Source: Lewinellaceae bacterium | Lineage (GTDB): Bacteria; Bacteroidota; Bacteroidia; Chitinophagales; Saprospiraceae | Assembly (NCBI GenBank): GCA_024644235.1 | Contig: JAHELJ010000019.1 | Span: forward strand, 18,340-82,339 | DNA: 64,000 bases | Reading direction: 5' to 3' | In this document: positions 36,042-45,206 of the stretch, piece after piece | Numbering within the stretch: position 1 is the stretch's first letter | How the letters are laid out: every line of letters starts with the position of its first letter | Translations under genes and position numbers: made by a program | The notes under the pieces: generated by a model | The model's input: only the letters and a program-made list of their open reading frames with translations | The model's database searches: none | What the model was told of the DNA's origin: nothing

Positions 36042-36506
36042 ATGAAATCAACAACTAATCGAAGAAATGTCTTTAAACGAATTGGTGCAGCATTGGCTGC
36101 TACCTTAGGAATCTCATCTGTCGCTGCTGCTGCTCCCTCAAATCAGAAGAAGGTTGTGGGCGAGGTGATCAATGACCAGGATGTGCCCTTGTTCTCAAGT
36201 GCGGTTAAGCATGGTAACTTGCTCTTCATAGCCGGCAAGGGGGCCCACTTCGATGGGGATATCAGTGCGCATACCGATCATGTCTTGAATGAAATTGAGA
36301 AAGCACTGAAGGAGAATGGCTCTTCGATGGACAAGGTGCTTAAGGTTAATGTATACCTTCACGATCTGCAGGATTACCATGCTATGAATGCGGTGTACCG
36401 TGGTCGATTTGGACCAAATCCACCGGTGCGCACGACGGTAGCCACGTATGGAGGAGTGCCGGGAGACTCTCTAGTAGAAATAGATTGTATTGCTGCCCTT
36501 GATTAG
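36042..36506 (+). CDS. RidA family protein with Tat-type signal
   Basis: 154 residues. The N-terminus has a twin-arginine motif (NRRNVFKR) and a hydrophobic Ala-rich segment ending in AAAAP, so export through Tat is expected. The rest is a RidA fold with the conserved catalytic arginine at R130 (NPPVRTTV). Cytosolic RidA hydrolyses enamine/imine intermediates released by PLP enzymes. Here a Tat-type PLP enzyme is the next gene, 66 nt downstream, pointing to the same partnership in the periplasm. Confidence 0.87.
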   Translation: MKSTTNRRNVFKRIGAALAATLGISSVAAAAPSNQKKVVGEVINDQDVPLFSSAVKHGNLLFIAGKGAHFDGDISAHTDHVLNEIEKALKENGSSMDKVLKVNVYLHDLQDYHAMNAVYRGRFGPNPPVRTTVATYGGVPGDSLVEIDCIAALD

Positions 36507-36572
36507 CAGGAGAGTGCAGTGCTGATTCAACTCAGTACCTGATTTAATTATTCATCAAAAATTGAAGGAATC

Positions 36573-37787
36573 ATGATCAATAGGAGAGAACTGATAAAGC
36601 GGCTGTCGGCCATACCTATATTTGGAGCTGCCCTGGTCTCACCATTTGAAGGCACTGCCAGGGTCAGCCATCAGGTGCCACGACGCGACTACTTCAGGGA
36701 GCTGGGCGTCCGGACCTTTATCAACGCAGCCGGCACTTATACAGCGATGACAGGATGCCTGATGCCACCTGAGGTGATCAGTGCCATCAATTATGCATCT
36801 AACCAGTATGTAAACCTGGATGATTTGCAGGATAAAGTAGGTGAGCGAATTGCCCAATTGGTACATTGCGAATATGCCACGGTAACTGCTGGAGCATTTT
36901 CGGCGATCACACTGGGTACCGCTGGGGTATTGACGGGAATGGATCCGGATAAGGCTGCTAAAATACCCAATGACCTCACTGGCATGAAGTCAGAGGTAAT
37001 CCTCCAGAAAGATCATCATATCGGCTATTGCCATGCCATCAGAAATACCGGGGTCAATCTTGTACTGGTTGAAACTGCCGAAGAACTGCGAAAGGCGATA
37101 AACGATCAGACTGCTATGTTGTGGTTCTTAAATGCTCATGCCAATTCTGGAAAAGTCGGGTACGAGGAGTTTGTGGCCATTGGCAAGGAGCATGGAATCC
37201 CAACGATGAACGATTGCGCAGCGGATGTGCCTCCGGTCGAGAATCTTTGGAAATACACGGAGATGGGTTTTGATTTGGTTTGTTTTTCCGGAGGAAAGGG
37301 CATTCGTGGACCGCAAAGTGCCGGCCTCCTTTTGGGAAGACGCGATCTCATCGAAGCTGCCCGGCTCAGCGCACCCCCGCGAGGAGATACCGTTGGGCGA
37401 GGAATGAAAATAAATAAGGAAGAGATTTTGGGTATGCTGGTTGCCCTTGAATTGTATCTGGATAAAGATCATAAAGCCGAATGGAAACTCTGGGACGAAC
37501 AGATTCAGCTGATCGCTAATGCTGCCTCATCGATTGATGGGGTAGAGACTGAGATTCACATTCCGGATATAGCCAATCATGTTCCCTCGTTGAAGCTTCG
37601 CTGGGACCAGTCCAAGGTGAAAGTGACACCACCAGAGTTTAGAGACCGGCTTACTATGGGGCATCCTTCCATTCAGACAGTAGGAAGTGAGGAACATGTC
37701 GGTATAACCACCTGGATGATGAATCCCGGAGAAGAGCGTATCGTGGCCGCAAGGATCAAGGAAGAGTTGATGTCAGCAGCCACCTAA
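36573..37787 (+). CDS. Tat-exported PLP enzyme, SelA/DgaE-like
   Basis: 404 residues. A twin-arginine signal (NRRELIKRLSAIPIFGAAL) precedes a fold-type I PLP enzyme. The probable Schiff-base lysine is K242 in FSGGKGIRGPQSAG, and TMNDCAADVPP (211-221) holds the Asp that pairs with the PLP ring nitrogen. The GGKGIRGPQ motif is that of the SelA/D-glucosaminate-6-phosphate ammonia-lyase group. Together with RidA and an amidohydrolase it could remove ammonia from an amino acid or amino sugar acid. Substrate unknown. It overlaps the convergent sulfatase by 4 nt. Confidence 0.87.
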   Translation: MINRRELIKRLSAIPIFGAALVSPFEGTARVSHQVPRRDYFRELGVRTFINAAGTYTAMTGCLMPPEVISAINYASNQYVNLDDLQDKVGERIAQLVHCEYATVTAGAFSAITLGTAGVLTGMDPDKAAKIPNDLTGMKSEVILQKDHHIGYCHAIRNTGVNLVLVETAEELRKAINDQTAMLWFLNAHANSGKVGYEEFVAIGKEHGIPTMNDCAADVPPVENLWKYTEMGFDLVCFSGGKGIRGPQSAGLLLGRRDLIEAARLSAPPRGDTVGRGMKINKEEILGMLVALELYLDKDHKAEWKLWDEQIQLIANAASSIDGVETEIHIPDIANHVPSLKLRWDQSKVKVTPPEFRDRLTMGHPSIQTVGSEEHVGITTWMMNPGEERIVAARIKEELMSAAT

Positions 37788-39313
37788 ATTTTCTCATTCG
37801 GCCACGCTACCGGTACGCCGGAATCTTTGTGAATTGGCATCTGTGCATCCACTTCTCTGAGATATTCCGAGAGTGCGCTTGCCATTCGTCTTGCTACTTC
37901 TGGTTCGCTGTCGATTAGATTATCTGACTCGCCAATGTCTTCTTCAATATTGAAAAGTTCGAAGCTTTCCGACTGGTGATAGTAGATTAGCTTCCAGTCG
38001 CCCAGACGTATACTGCTGGAAGCGCCAATGCCAGGGCCACTGGGACCCCACTCATTCGGATAGTGCCAGACCAACGCTCTGTCTCCGGATTCGACTGATC
38101 GACTTTCTAGTACATTCTTGAAGCTGATGCCATCTACGATCTGAGGCTGGGTTGGATTAGTAATGTTGGCTATAGCCAGTATTGTAGGAAAGAAATCTTC
38201 AATGATAACCGGCTGACTGGTTGCTGATCCTGGTGATGTAACTTGAGGCCATTTGACAATCATCGGTACCCGGATGCCTCCTTCATGCGCCGATCCTTTT
38301 CCGCTGGACAGAGGAGAATTGTGCCTGTGCATTGGCACTTCCCGAGTATGGGCACTTAGGCCTCCGTTATCAGACATAAAGAGAACCACTGTATTTTCAC
38401 CTAATCCGGCCGTGTCGAGAAAATTCATGAGATCTCCCAGGCTCTTGTCCATGCTTTCTATCATCGAAGCATATTTGGCTTCTACGGTATCCAGACCTTC
38501 GTCGAGATACCTTTGATAAAACCGGTCATCCTCCATGATGGGGGTGTGTATCGTGTAGTGCGACATGTAGAGATAGAATGGTTGCTCCATCTGTACTGAT
38601 TCTTTCATGGCGGAGATAGCCTCCAGGGTTAATGCCTCTGTTAGATTGATGTCTTTTCCATGATACTTTTCCAATCCAGGCACTGCCCAGATATTATCGG
38701 ATATCGTGGTATCGTTACCAAAGTTCTCCGTTCCCCGATAACTTCTGGGAGCACCGGCAGCATGACCCGCAATATTTTTATCGAAGCCCAGATTCAACGG
38801 ATCTTCTCCTGGCGTGCCTATGGCACCAAAGTGAGCTTTACCTGCATGAATCGTGTAATACCCATTTTCCTTAAGTATTGCTGGAAGTGGTTTCGCATGC
38901 ACTGCCAGCTTTACGCTGGTATCCTGGGCCAGACCGTTGACATTCCAGACTGGAAATTGGAGTGTCTCATGGTTGGTTTCCATTGGTTGAATCTGGTTGG
39001 GATAAAGAGTCCAGTTGGTGACCCGGTGCCTGGCTGCATTCATGCCTGTCATTAGGCTGATGCGCGTGGGAGAACATACAGCTGTGGCATAGGCCTGGGT
39101 AAATTTCATGCCCTCAGTGGCGAGTCGCTCCATCGCAGGCGTGTGATATCGCTTGTTATAATCAGTCGCTTGCTTCCAAAAAGGAACCGAGGTATCCTGC
39201 CATCCCATATCATCCACCAGAAACAGAATGATGTTGGGAGGATGGGTTGATAATTGTTCTTGCTGGCAAGCGTAAAGCGACATTGCCAGGATCAGATAAA
39301 GGTGAAATCGCAT
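37784..39313 (-). CDS. Sulfatase (formylglycine-dependent), lipoprotein
   Basis: 509 residues. A lipobox lies in AMSLYACQQ. The sulfatase signature CSPTRISLMTG (80-90) has a cysteine (C80) to be converted to formylglycine by an anaerobic or aerobic maturase, which is not in the window. Metal ligands DD lie in FLVDDMGWQD, and SDNGG in the middle. Probably a surface or periplasmic sulfate-ester hydrolase for a glycan or small sulfated compound, consistent with the SusCD pair nearby. Confidence 0.92.
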   Translation of the reverse strand: MRFHLYLILAMSLYACQQEQLSTHPPNIILFLVDDMGWQDTSVPFWKQATDYNKRYHTPAMERLATEGMKFTQAYATAVCSPTRISLMTGMNAARHRVTNWTLYPNQIQPMETNHETLQFPVWNVNGLAQDTSVKLAVHAKPLPAILKENGYYTIHAGKAHFGAIGTPGEDPLNLGFDKNIAGHAAGAPRSYRGTENFGNDTTISDNIWAVPGLEKYHGKDINLTEALTLEAISAMKESVQMEQPFYLYMSHYTIHTPIMEDDRFYQRYLDEGLDTVEAKYASMIESMDKSLGDLMNFLDTAGLGENTVVLFMSDNGGLSAHTREVPMHRHNSPLSSGKGSAHEGGIRVPMIVKWPQVTSPGSATSQPVIIEDFFPTILAIANITNPTQPQIVDGISFKNVLESRSVESGDRALVWHYPNEWGPSGPGIGASSSIRLGDWKLIYYHQSESFELFNIEEDIGESDNLIDSEPEVARRMASALSEYLREVDAQMPIHKDSGVPVAWPNEKI

Positions 39314-39386
39314 AGTTTTTAAGCTGTACTTCCGGAAAAGTACGGGATTGATCTTAATTTAAGAGAAGAAACAAAATCTCGGGATT

Positions 39387-42300
39387 GTGAATCCATTTAG
39401 AACCATCGTTACCTGGCTTTTTCTAGTACTTGTATTCTCCGTAGGCGCAGTAAATGCCTGGGGACAGCAAAAAGCCTCCATTCGAGAATCAAATGTTGTA
39501 CTGAAGACGTATCCATTTTCAGATCCGGATCCGGTACCCATTATCGTGTCCAATCCCAAAATTTACCCCTACTTCCGGTATGAGGGATACAGCCACGATT
39601 CTGAGGAGCGTGAATGGAAGGTAGTGACCCTCGAAAACGATTACATCGAGGTCTATGTCTTGCCGGAGGTGGGAGGCAAGGTCTGGGGTGCAGTGGAGAA
39701 ATCGGGAGGAGAGGAGTTTATATACCGCAATGAAGTCATGAAATTTCGCAACATCTCTATGCGTGGTCCCTGGACTTCTGGCGGCATTGAGTTCAATTTT
39801 GGCATTATCGGACATCATCCTTCCACGGCGACTCCGGTAGACTATAAGATTCGTGAAAATGATGATGGGAGCGTCAGCTGCATCGTGGGTAACATCGATT
39901 TGCCCTCACGCACTCAGTGGAGAGTGGAAGTACGGCTTCCTGCTGACAAGGCTTACTTTGAAACAAGAGTGATCTGGTATAATCCCACCAACCTCACTCA
40001 ATCCTATTACAACTGGATGACTGCTGCGGCTTTTGCGCAGGGCGATCTGGTTTTCTATTGTCCGGGTGACCAGTATCTCACCCATCCCGGGAAAGCTTAT
40101 CCATGGCCGATTGATGCGGAGGGTCGTGATCTAAGTATTTATGCTGAGAACAACTTTGGTCCAAGTAAATCCTACCACGTCGTAGGGGTTTACGAAGATT
40201 TTTTCGGAGGATATTTTGAACAGGACAACTATGGATTTGGACATTGGGCACCTTATGAAGAAATGCCGGGTCAGAAACTATGGCTTTGGGCGCTCTCCCG
40301 TTCGGGAGGGATCTGGGAGGATCTGCTCACGGATACCGATGGGCAGTATATCGAATTCCAGGCAGGAAGGCTGTTCGATCAGTTTTTCCCCGGCGAAGAT
40401 GAGACGGTCTTGACTCAGACAGCGTTCGAGCCGGGGCAGGTGGATATCTGGCGCGAGCTTTGGTTTCCGGTGAAAGGAATCGGTGGGTTGACATCTGTGT
40501 CGCAGAAAGGTGTTCTTCATGCCAATCTTCGGGATGATCAACTGCAGATCGGTCTGAATGTCTTTCAGATGGATTCTTCTACCCTTCAGGTCTACCAGGA
40601 TACCGTCCTAGTGTATCAGGAAGAAGTGCGGCTTGATCCTTTGGAGCCCTTTCTCCACACTATCCCTTGGGATGGTTCCAACTTTCGGGTGGAAGTCACC
40701 GAATGGGATTTGCAGGCGAGCTCCGACCCATCTCATAAGGATTTGGCGCGACCCTTTGACCCCGACCCAGATTATGATGTCAACGCCAATCTTGCAGAGC
40801 GTTTGCATCGAAGGGCCTGGGAGGCGCTGAAATACCGCGAAATAGACAAGGCAGCAGAGCTCTGGTCAGCTTGTCTTGATCAAGATGAGTTTCATCTAGG
40901 CGCATTGCAGGGCATGGCTGAGTTGTGTCTGCATTGGGCTCAGTATCCTGATGGACTGGATTACATCCAAAAGGCTTTGCGAATTGATACCTACGATCCA
41001 CAGTCCAACTATCTGGCTGCTTCTATCCATGACAAGCTTAATGACAAAGTCAATGCCCTGGAATGCTATGGTTGGGCAGCCCGTTCCCCTCAGTACCGTG
41101 CCGATGCCTTTAGCCGGATAGCAACACTCCATCTTCGAGACCGGCAGTATGATCAAGCGCAGCGCTATGCCAGGAATGCCCTCGACTTCAACCGTTTTCA
41201 CTTAGGAGCAAGGCAGGTTCTTGCAGTCGTTTCGCGGATGCGAGGTAGCACTATATCTTCGGTACAGCAGATTGCTACCATGTTGGCGATAGATCCTTTG
41301 AATCATTTCGCCCACTTCGAGCAATACCTCCTCTCACCAACTGAACAACTAAAGGAGAAAGTGATGCAGTCGCACCAGAGTGAATTGCCTTATCAAACAT
41401 TTTTGGAACTGGCGATCAATTATGTAAACCTGGGCAGATCAGCTGATGCTCTGGTGGTACTTGACCAAGCTCCACAACATCCCTTGGTGGACCTTTGGTG
41501 GAGCTATTTGCATCGTGATTCTATGCAGATATCTGACAATCCTTACATGTCGGATCTTTCCGAGCTCTCCCCGGCTCAGGTATTCCCTTATCGTCAGGAA
41601 ACTCTGCCAGTGATGGAGTGGGCCGCCGGGAAGACGGATGACTGGCATGTTCAATATTATCTGGCGTTGAACTATTGGGGCGTCGGCCGAAAGTCAAAGG
41701 CTTATGAGATCTTAAAATCATTGGGGGAAGAACCCGACTACTACGCTTTTTACCTCACCCGGGCTCAGTTGGCGGAACAGCGGGGTGAGAGCAACATATT
41801 GAGTGACCTCAATCGTGCCCATCATCTGGGACCGGATGATTGGAGGACCTGGAAGGAACTCATCCGGCAGTACCGCCGCAATGCACAGTATTCAGAAATG
41901 CTGAAATATGCACAGGAATCCGCTGAGAAGTTTCCGGGTAACTATAGCTTAGGAATGGATCATGCTGATGCTCTATTGTTATCAGGGAAACCGGGTGAGG
42001 CAATCTCCATCTTACGAAGGCAGAATGTATTGCCTTTTGAAGGAGCTTCAGCAGGACGGTCGCTTTGGGAAGATGCACATCAACAGTTCGCTCTGACGCT
42101 CTCTGAGCAGGGAGATTTTACTGGTGTGGTTGAGGTGGCTGAAGCTGGTAAAAGTTGGCCCGAATCGCTGGGAGTAGGCCGCCCTTATGTTGTGGATGAA
42201 AGAATATTTGACTATCAGCTTGCTTCTGCACATCAGCAATTGGGAGATGAGACTGCAAGGGACAAAGCATTGGATCGTATCGTGCAGTTCACCAGGGACA

Positions 42301-42551
42301 ATTGGCAGAAGCCCTCGTTTAATCATATACTCGGCCTTTCTGTGATCGAACATCGGGAGGGCAGTCAGGAGGTTGCTCGACTCTTCGAATCGCTAAGTTC
42401 AGATATGCCGGATTCGAACGTATATCGATGGCTGGAAGCCTTCATAGCAGAAGACCAGGAACAGATCAGGGAGATTGAATCAGATGGAGGGGTCGATAAG
42501 GATCAACTTACATTTCTTAAGAAATGCCTTCTGAACGATCCCCTAAAATGA
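39387..42551 (+). CDS. DUF5107 / TPR exported protein
   Basis: 1,054 residues beginning with GTG; no ATG fits before the signal peptide (TWLFLVLVFSVGAVNAWGQ). A DUF5107 domain (about 45-330; VLPEVGGKVWGAVEKSGGEEFIYRNEVMKF, SGGIEFNFGIIGHHP) resembles aldose-epimerase-like sugar-binding beta-sandwiches. From about 470 a chain of TPR-like helix pairs follows. Such proteins are common in Bacteroidota glycan loci; their activity is not well defined. The stop overlaps the next start as ATGA. Confidence 0.85.
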   Translation: MNPFRTIVTWLFLVLVFSVGAVNAWGQQKASIRESNVVLKTYPFSDPDPVPIIVSNPKIYPYFRYEGYSHDSEEREWKVVTLENDYIEVYVLPEVGGKVWGAVEKSGGEEFIYRNEVMKFRNISMRGPWTSGGIEFNFGIIGHHPSTATPVDYKIRENDDGSVSCIVGNIDLPSRTQWRVEVRLPADKAYFETRVIWYNPTNLTQSYYNWMTAAAFAQGDLVFYCPGDQYLTHPGKAYPWPIDAEGRDLSIYAENNFGPSKSYHVVGVYEDFFGGYFEQDNYGFGHWAPYEEMPGQKLWLWALSRSGGIWEDLLTDTDGQYIEFQAGRLFDQFFPGEDETVLTQTAFEPGQVDIWRELWFPVKGIGGLTSVSQKGVLHANLRDDQLQIGLNVFQMDSSTLQVYQDTVLVYQEEVRLDPLEPFLHTIPWDGSNFRVEVTEWDLQASSDPSHKDLARPFDPDPDYDVNANLAERLHRRAWEALKYREIDKAAELWSACLDQDEFHLGALQGMAELCLHWAQYPDGLDYIQKALRIDTYDPQSNYLAASIHDKLNDKVNALECYGWAARSPQYRADAFSRIATLHLRDRQYDQAQRYARNALDFNRFHLGARQVLAVVSRMRGSTISSVQQIATMLAIDPLNHFAHFEQYLLSPTEQLKEKVMQSHQSELPYQTFLELAINYVNLGRSADALVVLDQAPQHPLVDLWWSYLHRDSMQISDNPYMSDLSELSPAQVFPYRQETLPVMEWAAGKTDDWHVQYYLALNYWGVGRKSKAYEILKSLGEEPDYYAFYLTRAQLAEQRGESNILSDLNRAHHLGPDDWRTWKELIRQYRRNAQYSEMLKYAQESAEKFPGNYSLGMDHADALLLSGKPGEAISILRRQNVLPFEGASAGRSLWEDAHQQFALTLSEQGDFTGVVEVAEAGKSWPESLGVGRPYVVDERIFDYQLASAHQQLGDETARDKALDRIVQFTRDNWQKPSFNHILGLSVIEHREGSQEVARLFESLSSDMPDSNVYRWLEAFIAEDQEQIREIESDGGVDKDQLTFLKKCLLNDPLK

Positions 42552-44416
42552 AAAAGACGAATTTCCGGTTGAGATGTTGGTTTTGGTCATTTATGATCTT
42601 GCTTTGTGCTTGCAATACCGAGCAGAACATCGTTTTAACGGATGTCCTGGTAGTGGGAGGAGGTACAGGAGGGGCTGCTGCAGGTATTTCTTCAACGCGG
42701 GCTGGAGCCAAAACAGTTATAGTCGAAGAAACACCCTGGTTGGGTGGCATGCTGACCTCCGCAGGAGTTAGTGCTTCTGACGGCAATCACTGGATGCCGT
42801 CTGGGATTTGGGGGGAATTCAGAGAGAAAATTCGCGACCACTATGGAGGTGCCGATTCAGTAGCTACGGGTTGGATCAGTCATACCCTTTTCGAACCTCA
42901 TGTTGGGGCCAGCATCTTTGCAGATATGGCTGAGGCGGAGGAAAATCTTATAGTGCAATTTGGTGCGTCAGTTGTTGGCTTGGAGCGAATCACAGAAGGG
43001 TGGATAGTCACTGTAGAAAGTGCTGATTCCACTTATCTTATTCAGAGCAAGATACTGATTGATGCCACCGAACTGGGTGATATAGCAGCCTTGGCCGGGT
43101 GCTCATATGATGTGGGGATGGATGCAAGATCGACTTCGGGCGAATCAATTGCTCCGGAGGAAGCCAATGACATCATTCAGGATTTTACCTATGTGGCTGT
43201 CCTCAAAGATTATTCACCCCGGCAGGGACCAGCTATAACGCCCTCTGATCAATATGATCCAGCTTTGTTCCATTGCTCTTGCCTTCAGTTTTGTCGCGAT
43301 ACTACCGTGCAAACCCATCCCTGCTCCACCATGATGACTTATGCAAAATTGCCGCGGAACAAATACATGATCAACTGGCCAATTCATGGGAATGACCACT
43401 ATGCAAATATGGTCGAGATGGATGCGACTTCCCGGGAAGCTACCTTTCAAAGAGCAAAGTCTCATACCCTTGATTTTGTGCATTTCATCCAAAATGAATT
43501 GGGATATCAAAACCTGGGTCTGGCTGATGACGAATTTGCCACATCTGATTTACTCCCCTTTATTCCATATCACCGGGAGGGTCGACGGATTGATGGCGTC
43601 ATGCGGTTTAATCTTAATCATATTGTTGAACCCTACGCACAAAATTACTACCGCACCGGAATTGCAGTGGGGGATTACCCAATCGATCATCATCACGGGA
43701 AAAATCCCGTAGCACCTGAGCTTGAATTTCCGAAGGTGCCTTCCTTTTCGATTCCATTGGCTGCCCTTTTACCGGTGCAGATGGAGGATCTTATCATGGC
43801 AGAAAAGGGGATTTCCGTCTCTAATATTGTGAATGGATGCACCCGGTTGCAACCTGTCATACTGCAGATCGGGCAAGCTGCTGGTACCCTTGCCGCGCTA
43901 AGCGTTGAGATGAAAGTGACTCCAAAGGAGGTGCCGGTGCGGTCGGTCCAAGCATCTCTTTTACAACAGGGTGCCTATCTCATTCCAAGCTACGATGTGT
44001 CTCCTGACAGTACGCACTTTGTGGCCATTCAAAAACTTGGAGCCCTGGGATTGCTGAGAGGGGAGGGTGAACCGTATGCCTGGGCCAACCGCACCTGGTA
44101 CTATCCGGATTCAACAATTACTTTGAAAGAGTTGAGAAGCAATAGCATGGACTTTTTTAAAGAGTTACCGCCTGGGATCGGGCAGCAAGATGCTCCTGTG
44201 AACTTGCAGGATCTTGAGGAACTTGCATCTGAAATAATAAGTCATTACGACCTTCCAAATCAGAGCCTAAATGCGGAAGTACGACTTGATCTTGGTTTGA
44301 GCGAGGAAGATCTTCAGGGACCGTTGACCCGGTCAGAGATCGCCGCCTTGCTAGACTACATGATACCCCTATTTGATTTTCCGGTTGATCTATATGGAAA
44401 CCCTGGTCATCGGTAA
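42548..44416 (+). CDS. FAD-dependent oxidoreductase lipoprotein
   Basis: 622 residues from ATG 42548, which overlaps the previous stop (ATGA) and starts a lipobox signal (FMILLCACN). An upstream ATG at 42524 is less likely. The FAD-binding VLVVGGGTGGAAAGI lies near residue 36, followed by WLGGMLTSAGVSASDGNHW. The family (FAD_oxidored, PF12831-like) is frequent in Bacteroidota and Planctomycetes polysaccharide loci. Being an exported flavoprotein it probably needs a folded-state export route or periplasmic FAD; substrate unknown. Confidence 0.85.
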   Translation: MKKTNFRLRCWFWSFMILLCACNTEQNIVLTDVLVVGGGTGGAAAGISSTRAGAKTVIVEETPWLGGMLTSAGVSASDGNHWMPSGIWGEFREKIRDHYGGADSVATGWISHTLFEPHVGASIFADMAEAEENLIVQFGASVVGLERITEGWIVTVESADSTYLIQSKILIDATELGDIAALAGCSYDVGMDARSTSGESIAPEEANDIIQDFTYVAVLKDYSPRQGPAITPSDQYDPALFHCSCLQFCRDTTVQTHPCSTMMTYAKLPRNKYMINWPIHGNDHYANMVEMDATSREATFQRAKSHTLDFVHFIQNELGYQNLGLADDEFATSDLLPFIPYHREGRRIDGVMRFNLNHIVEPYAQNYYRTGIAVGDYPIDHHHGKNPVAPELEFPKVPSFSIPLAALLPVQMEDLIMAEKGISVSNIVNGCTRLQPVILQIGQAAGTLAALSVEMKVTPKEVPVRSVQASLLQQGAYLIPSYDVSPDSTHFVAIQKLGALGLLRGEGEPYAWANRTWYYPDSTITLKELRSNSMDFFKELPPGIGQQDAPVNLQDLEELASEIISHYDLPNQSLNAEVRLDLGLSEEDLQGPLTRSEIAALLDYMIPLFDFPVDLYGNPGHR

Positions 44417-44518
44417 GCGCCTGTGCCTTAGCAATTATCCTGATTGACATCCGGCATCGTCTATCATTGGTTAATGACGAGCTAGTAACTGGGTCCATCA
44501 AGGTTTTTCGAAGGCTTG

Positions 44519-45202
44519 CTATTCCTGGAGTATAAGCGTACCAAAAGCGGTTGGAACGTGAAAGTCCGGCTTTTCCGTATCCGGATTTATCCAGGTGATC
44601 CATCTTACGACAGGATCGATCGATCCCAAGTTTGAAAAGTCACCACGAAACACTCCGGCTTCGATTTTACCGTCTTCCAGGATGTTCATTTCCCTAAGAG
44701 AATTCAAACTGATTTGCCCTTCAACGATATATCCACTTGGATTGATGCTAGCGAGGACATGAAGGTCCTCTTCCGGCCATTCCCAGTCGAATTCGGGCTG
44801 CCGGTAATAATTCGACCGGTAATCAAGCACCCGGCCCCAGGGATCCATCTCCAGGCAGTAATAAGGCTTCATGTCACCATTTGACTTAAAGAAAATCTCA
44901 ACCCGGTCTGCTGTCAATACGCCTCTTTTATCCGCCGGGTCACCATGTGCTACGATGTTACTGTCTTCTACTACAAAAAGGAAGTGTAAGTAATCTTCAC
45001 TGTGCATAGCACGAAAGCTCGTCTTTTGAATCTCCTCCAGACCCCAGGGATCCTGAAATCGGTCGAGATTATTCGCTTGTTGCCAACTAGGATCGGTACC
45101 CCTGCCATCAATATTGATGGGTTCTTTTATGGCTTTGACATGATAAACATTTGACATGGAAGGACCGAGAATTGCAAAAATGAAGAGAATACAGTACAAC
45201 AT
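44519..45202 (-). CDS. Exported carbohydrate-binding family 9-like protein
   Basis: 227 residues: a signal peptide (MLYCILFIFAILGPSMS), then a CBM9-like beta-sandwich with NIDGRGTDPSWQQA near the start, DRVEIFFKSNGDMKPYYCLEMDPWGRVLDYR in the middle and WITWINPDTEKPDFHVPTAFGTL at the end. It starts 4 nt after the FG-GAP gene and is in the same transcription unit. A role in sugar binding or as an accessory to the locus is inferred. Confidence 0.82.
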   Translation of the reverse strand: MLYCILFIFAILGPSMSNVYHVKAIKEPINIDGRGTDPSWQQANNLDRFQDPWGLEEIQKTSFRAMHSEDYLHFLFVVEDSNIVAHGDPADKRGVLTADRVEIFFKSNGDMKPYYCLEMDPWGRVLDYRSNYYRQPEFDWEWPEEDLHVLASINPSGYIVEGQISLNSLREMNILEDGKIEAGVFRGDFSNLGSIDPVVRWITWINPDTEKPDFHVPTAFGTLILQE

Positions 45203-45206
45203 AGAA

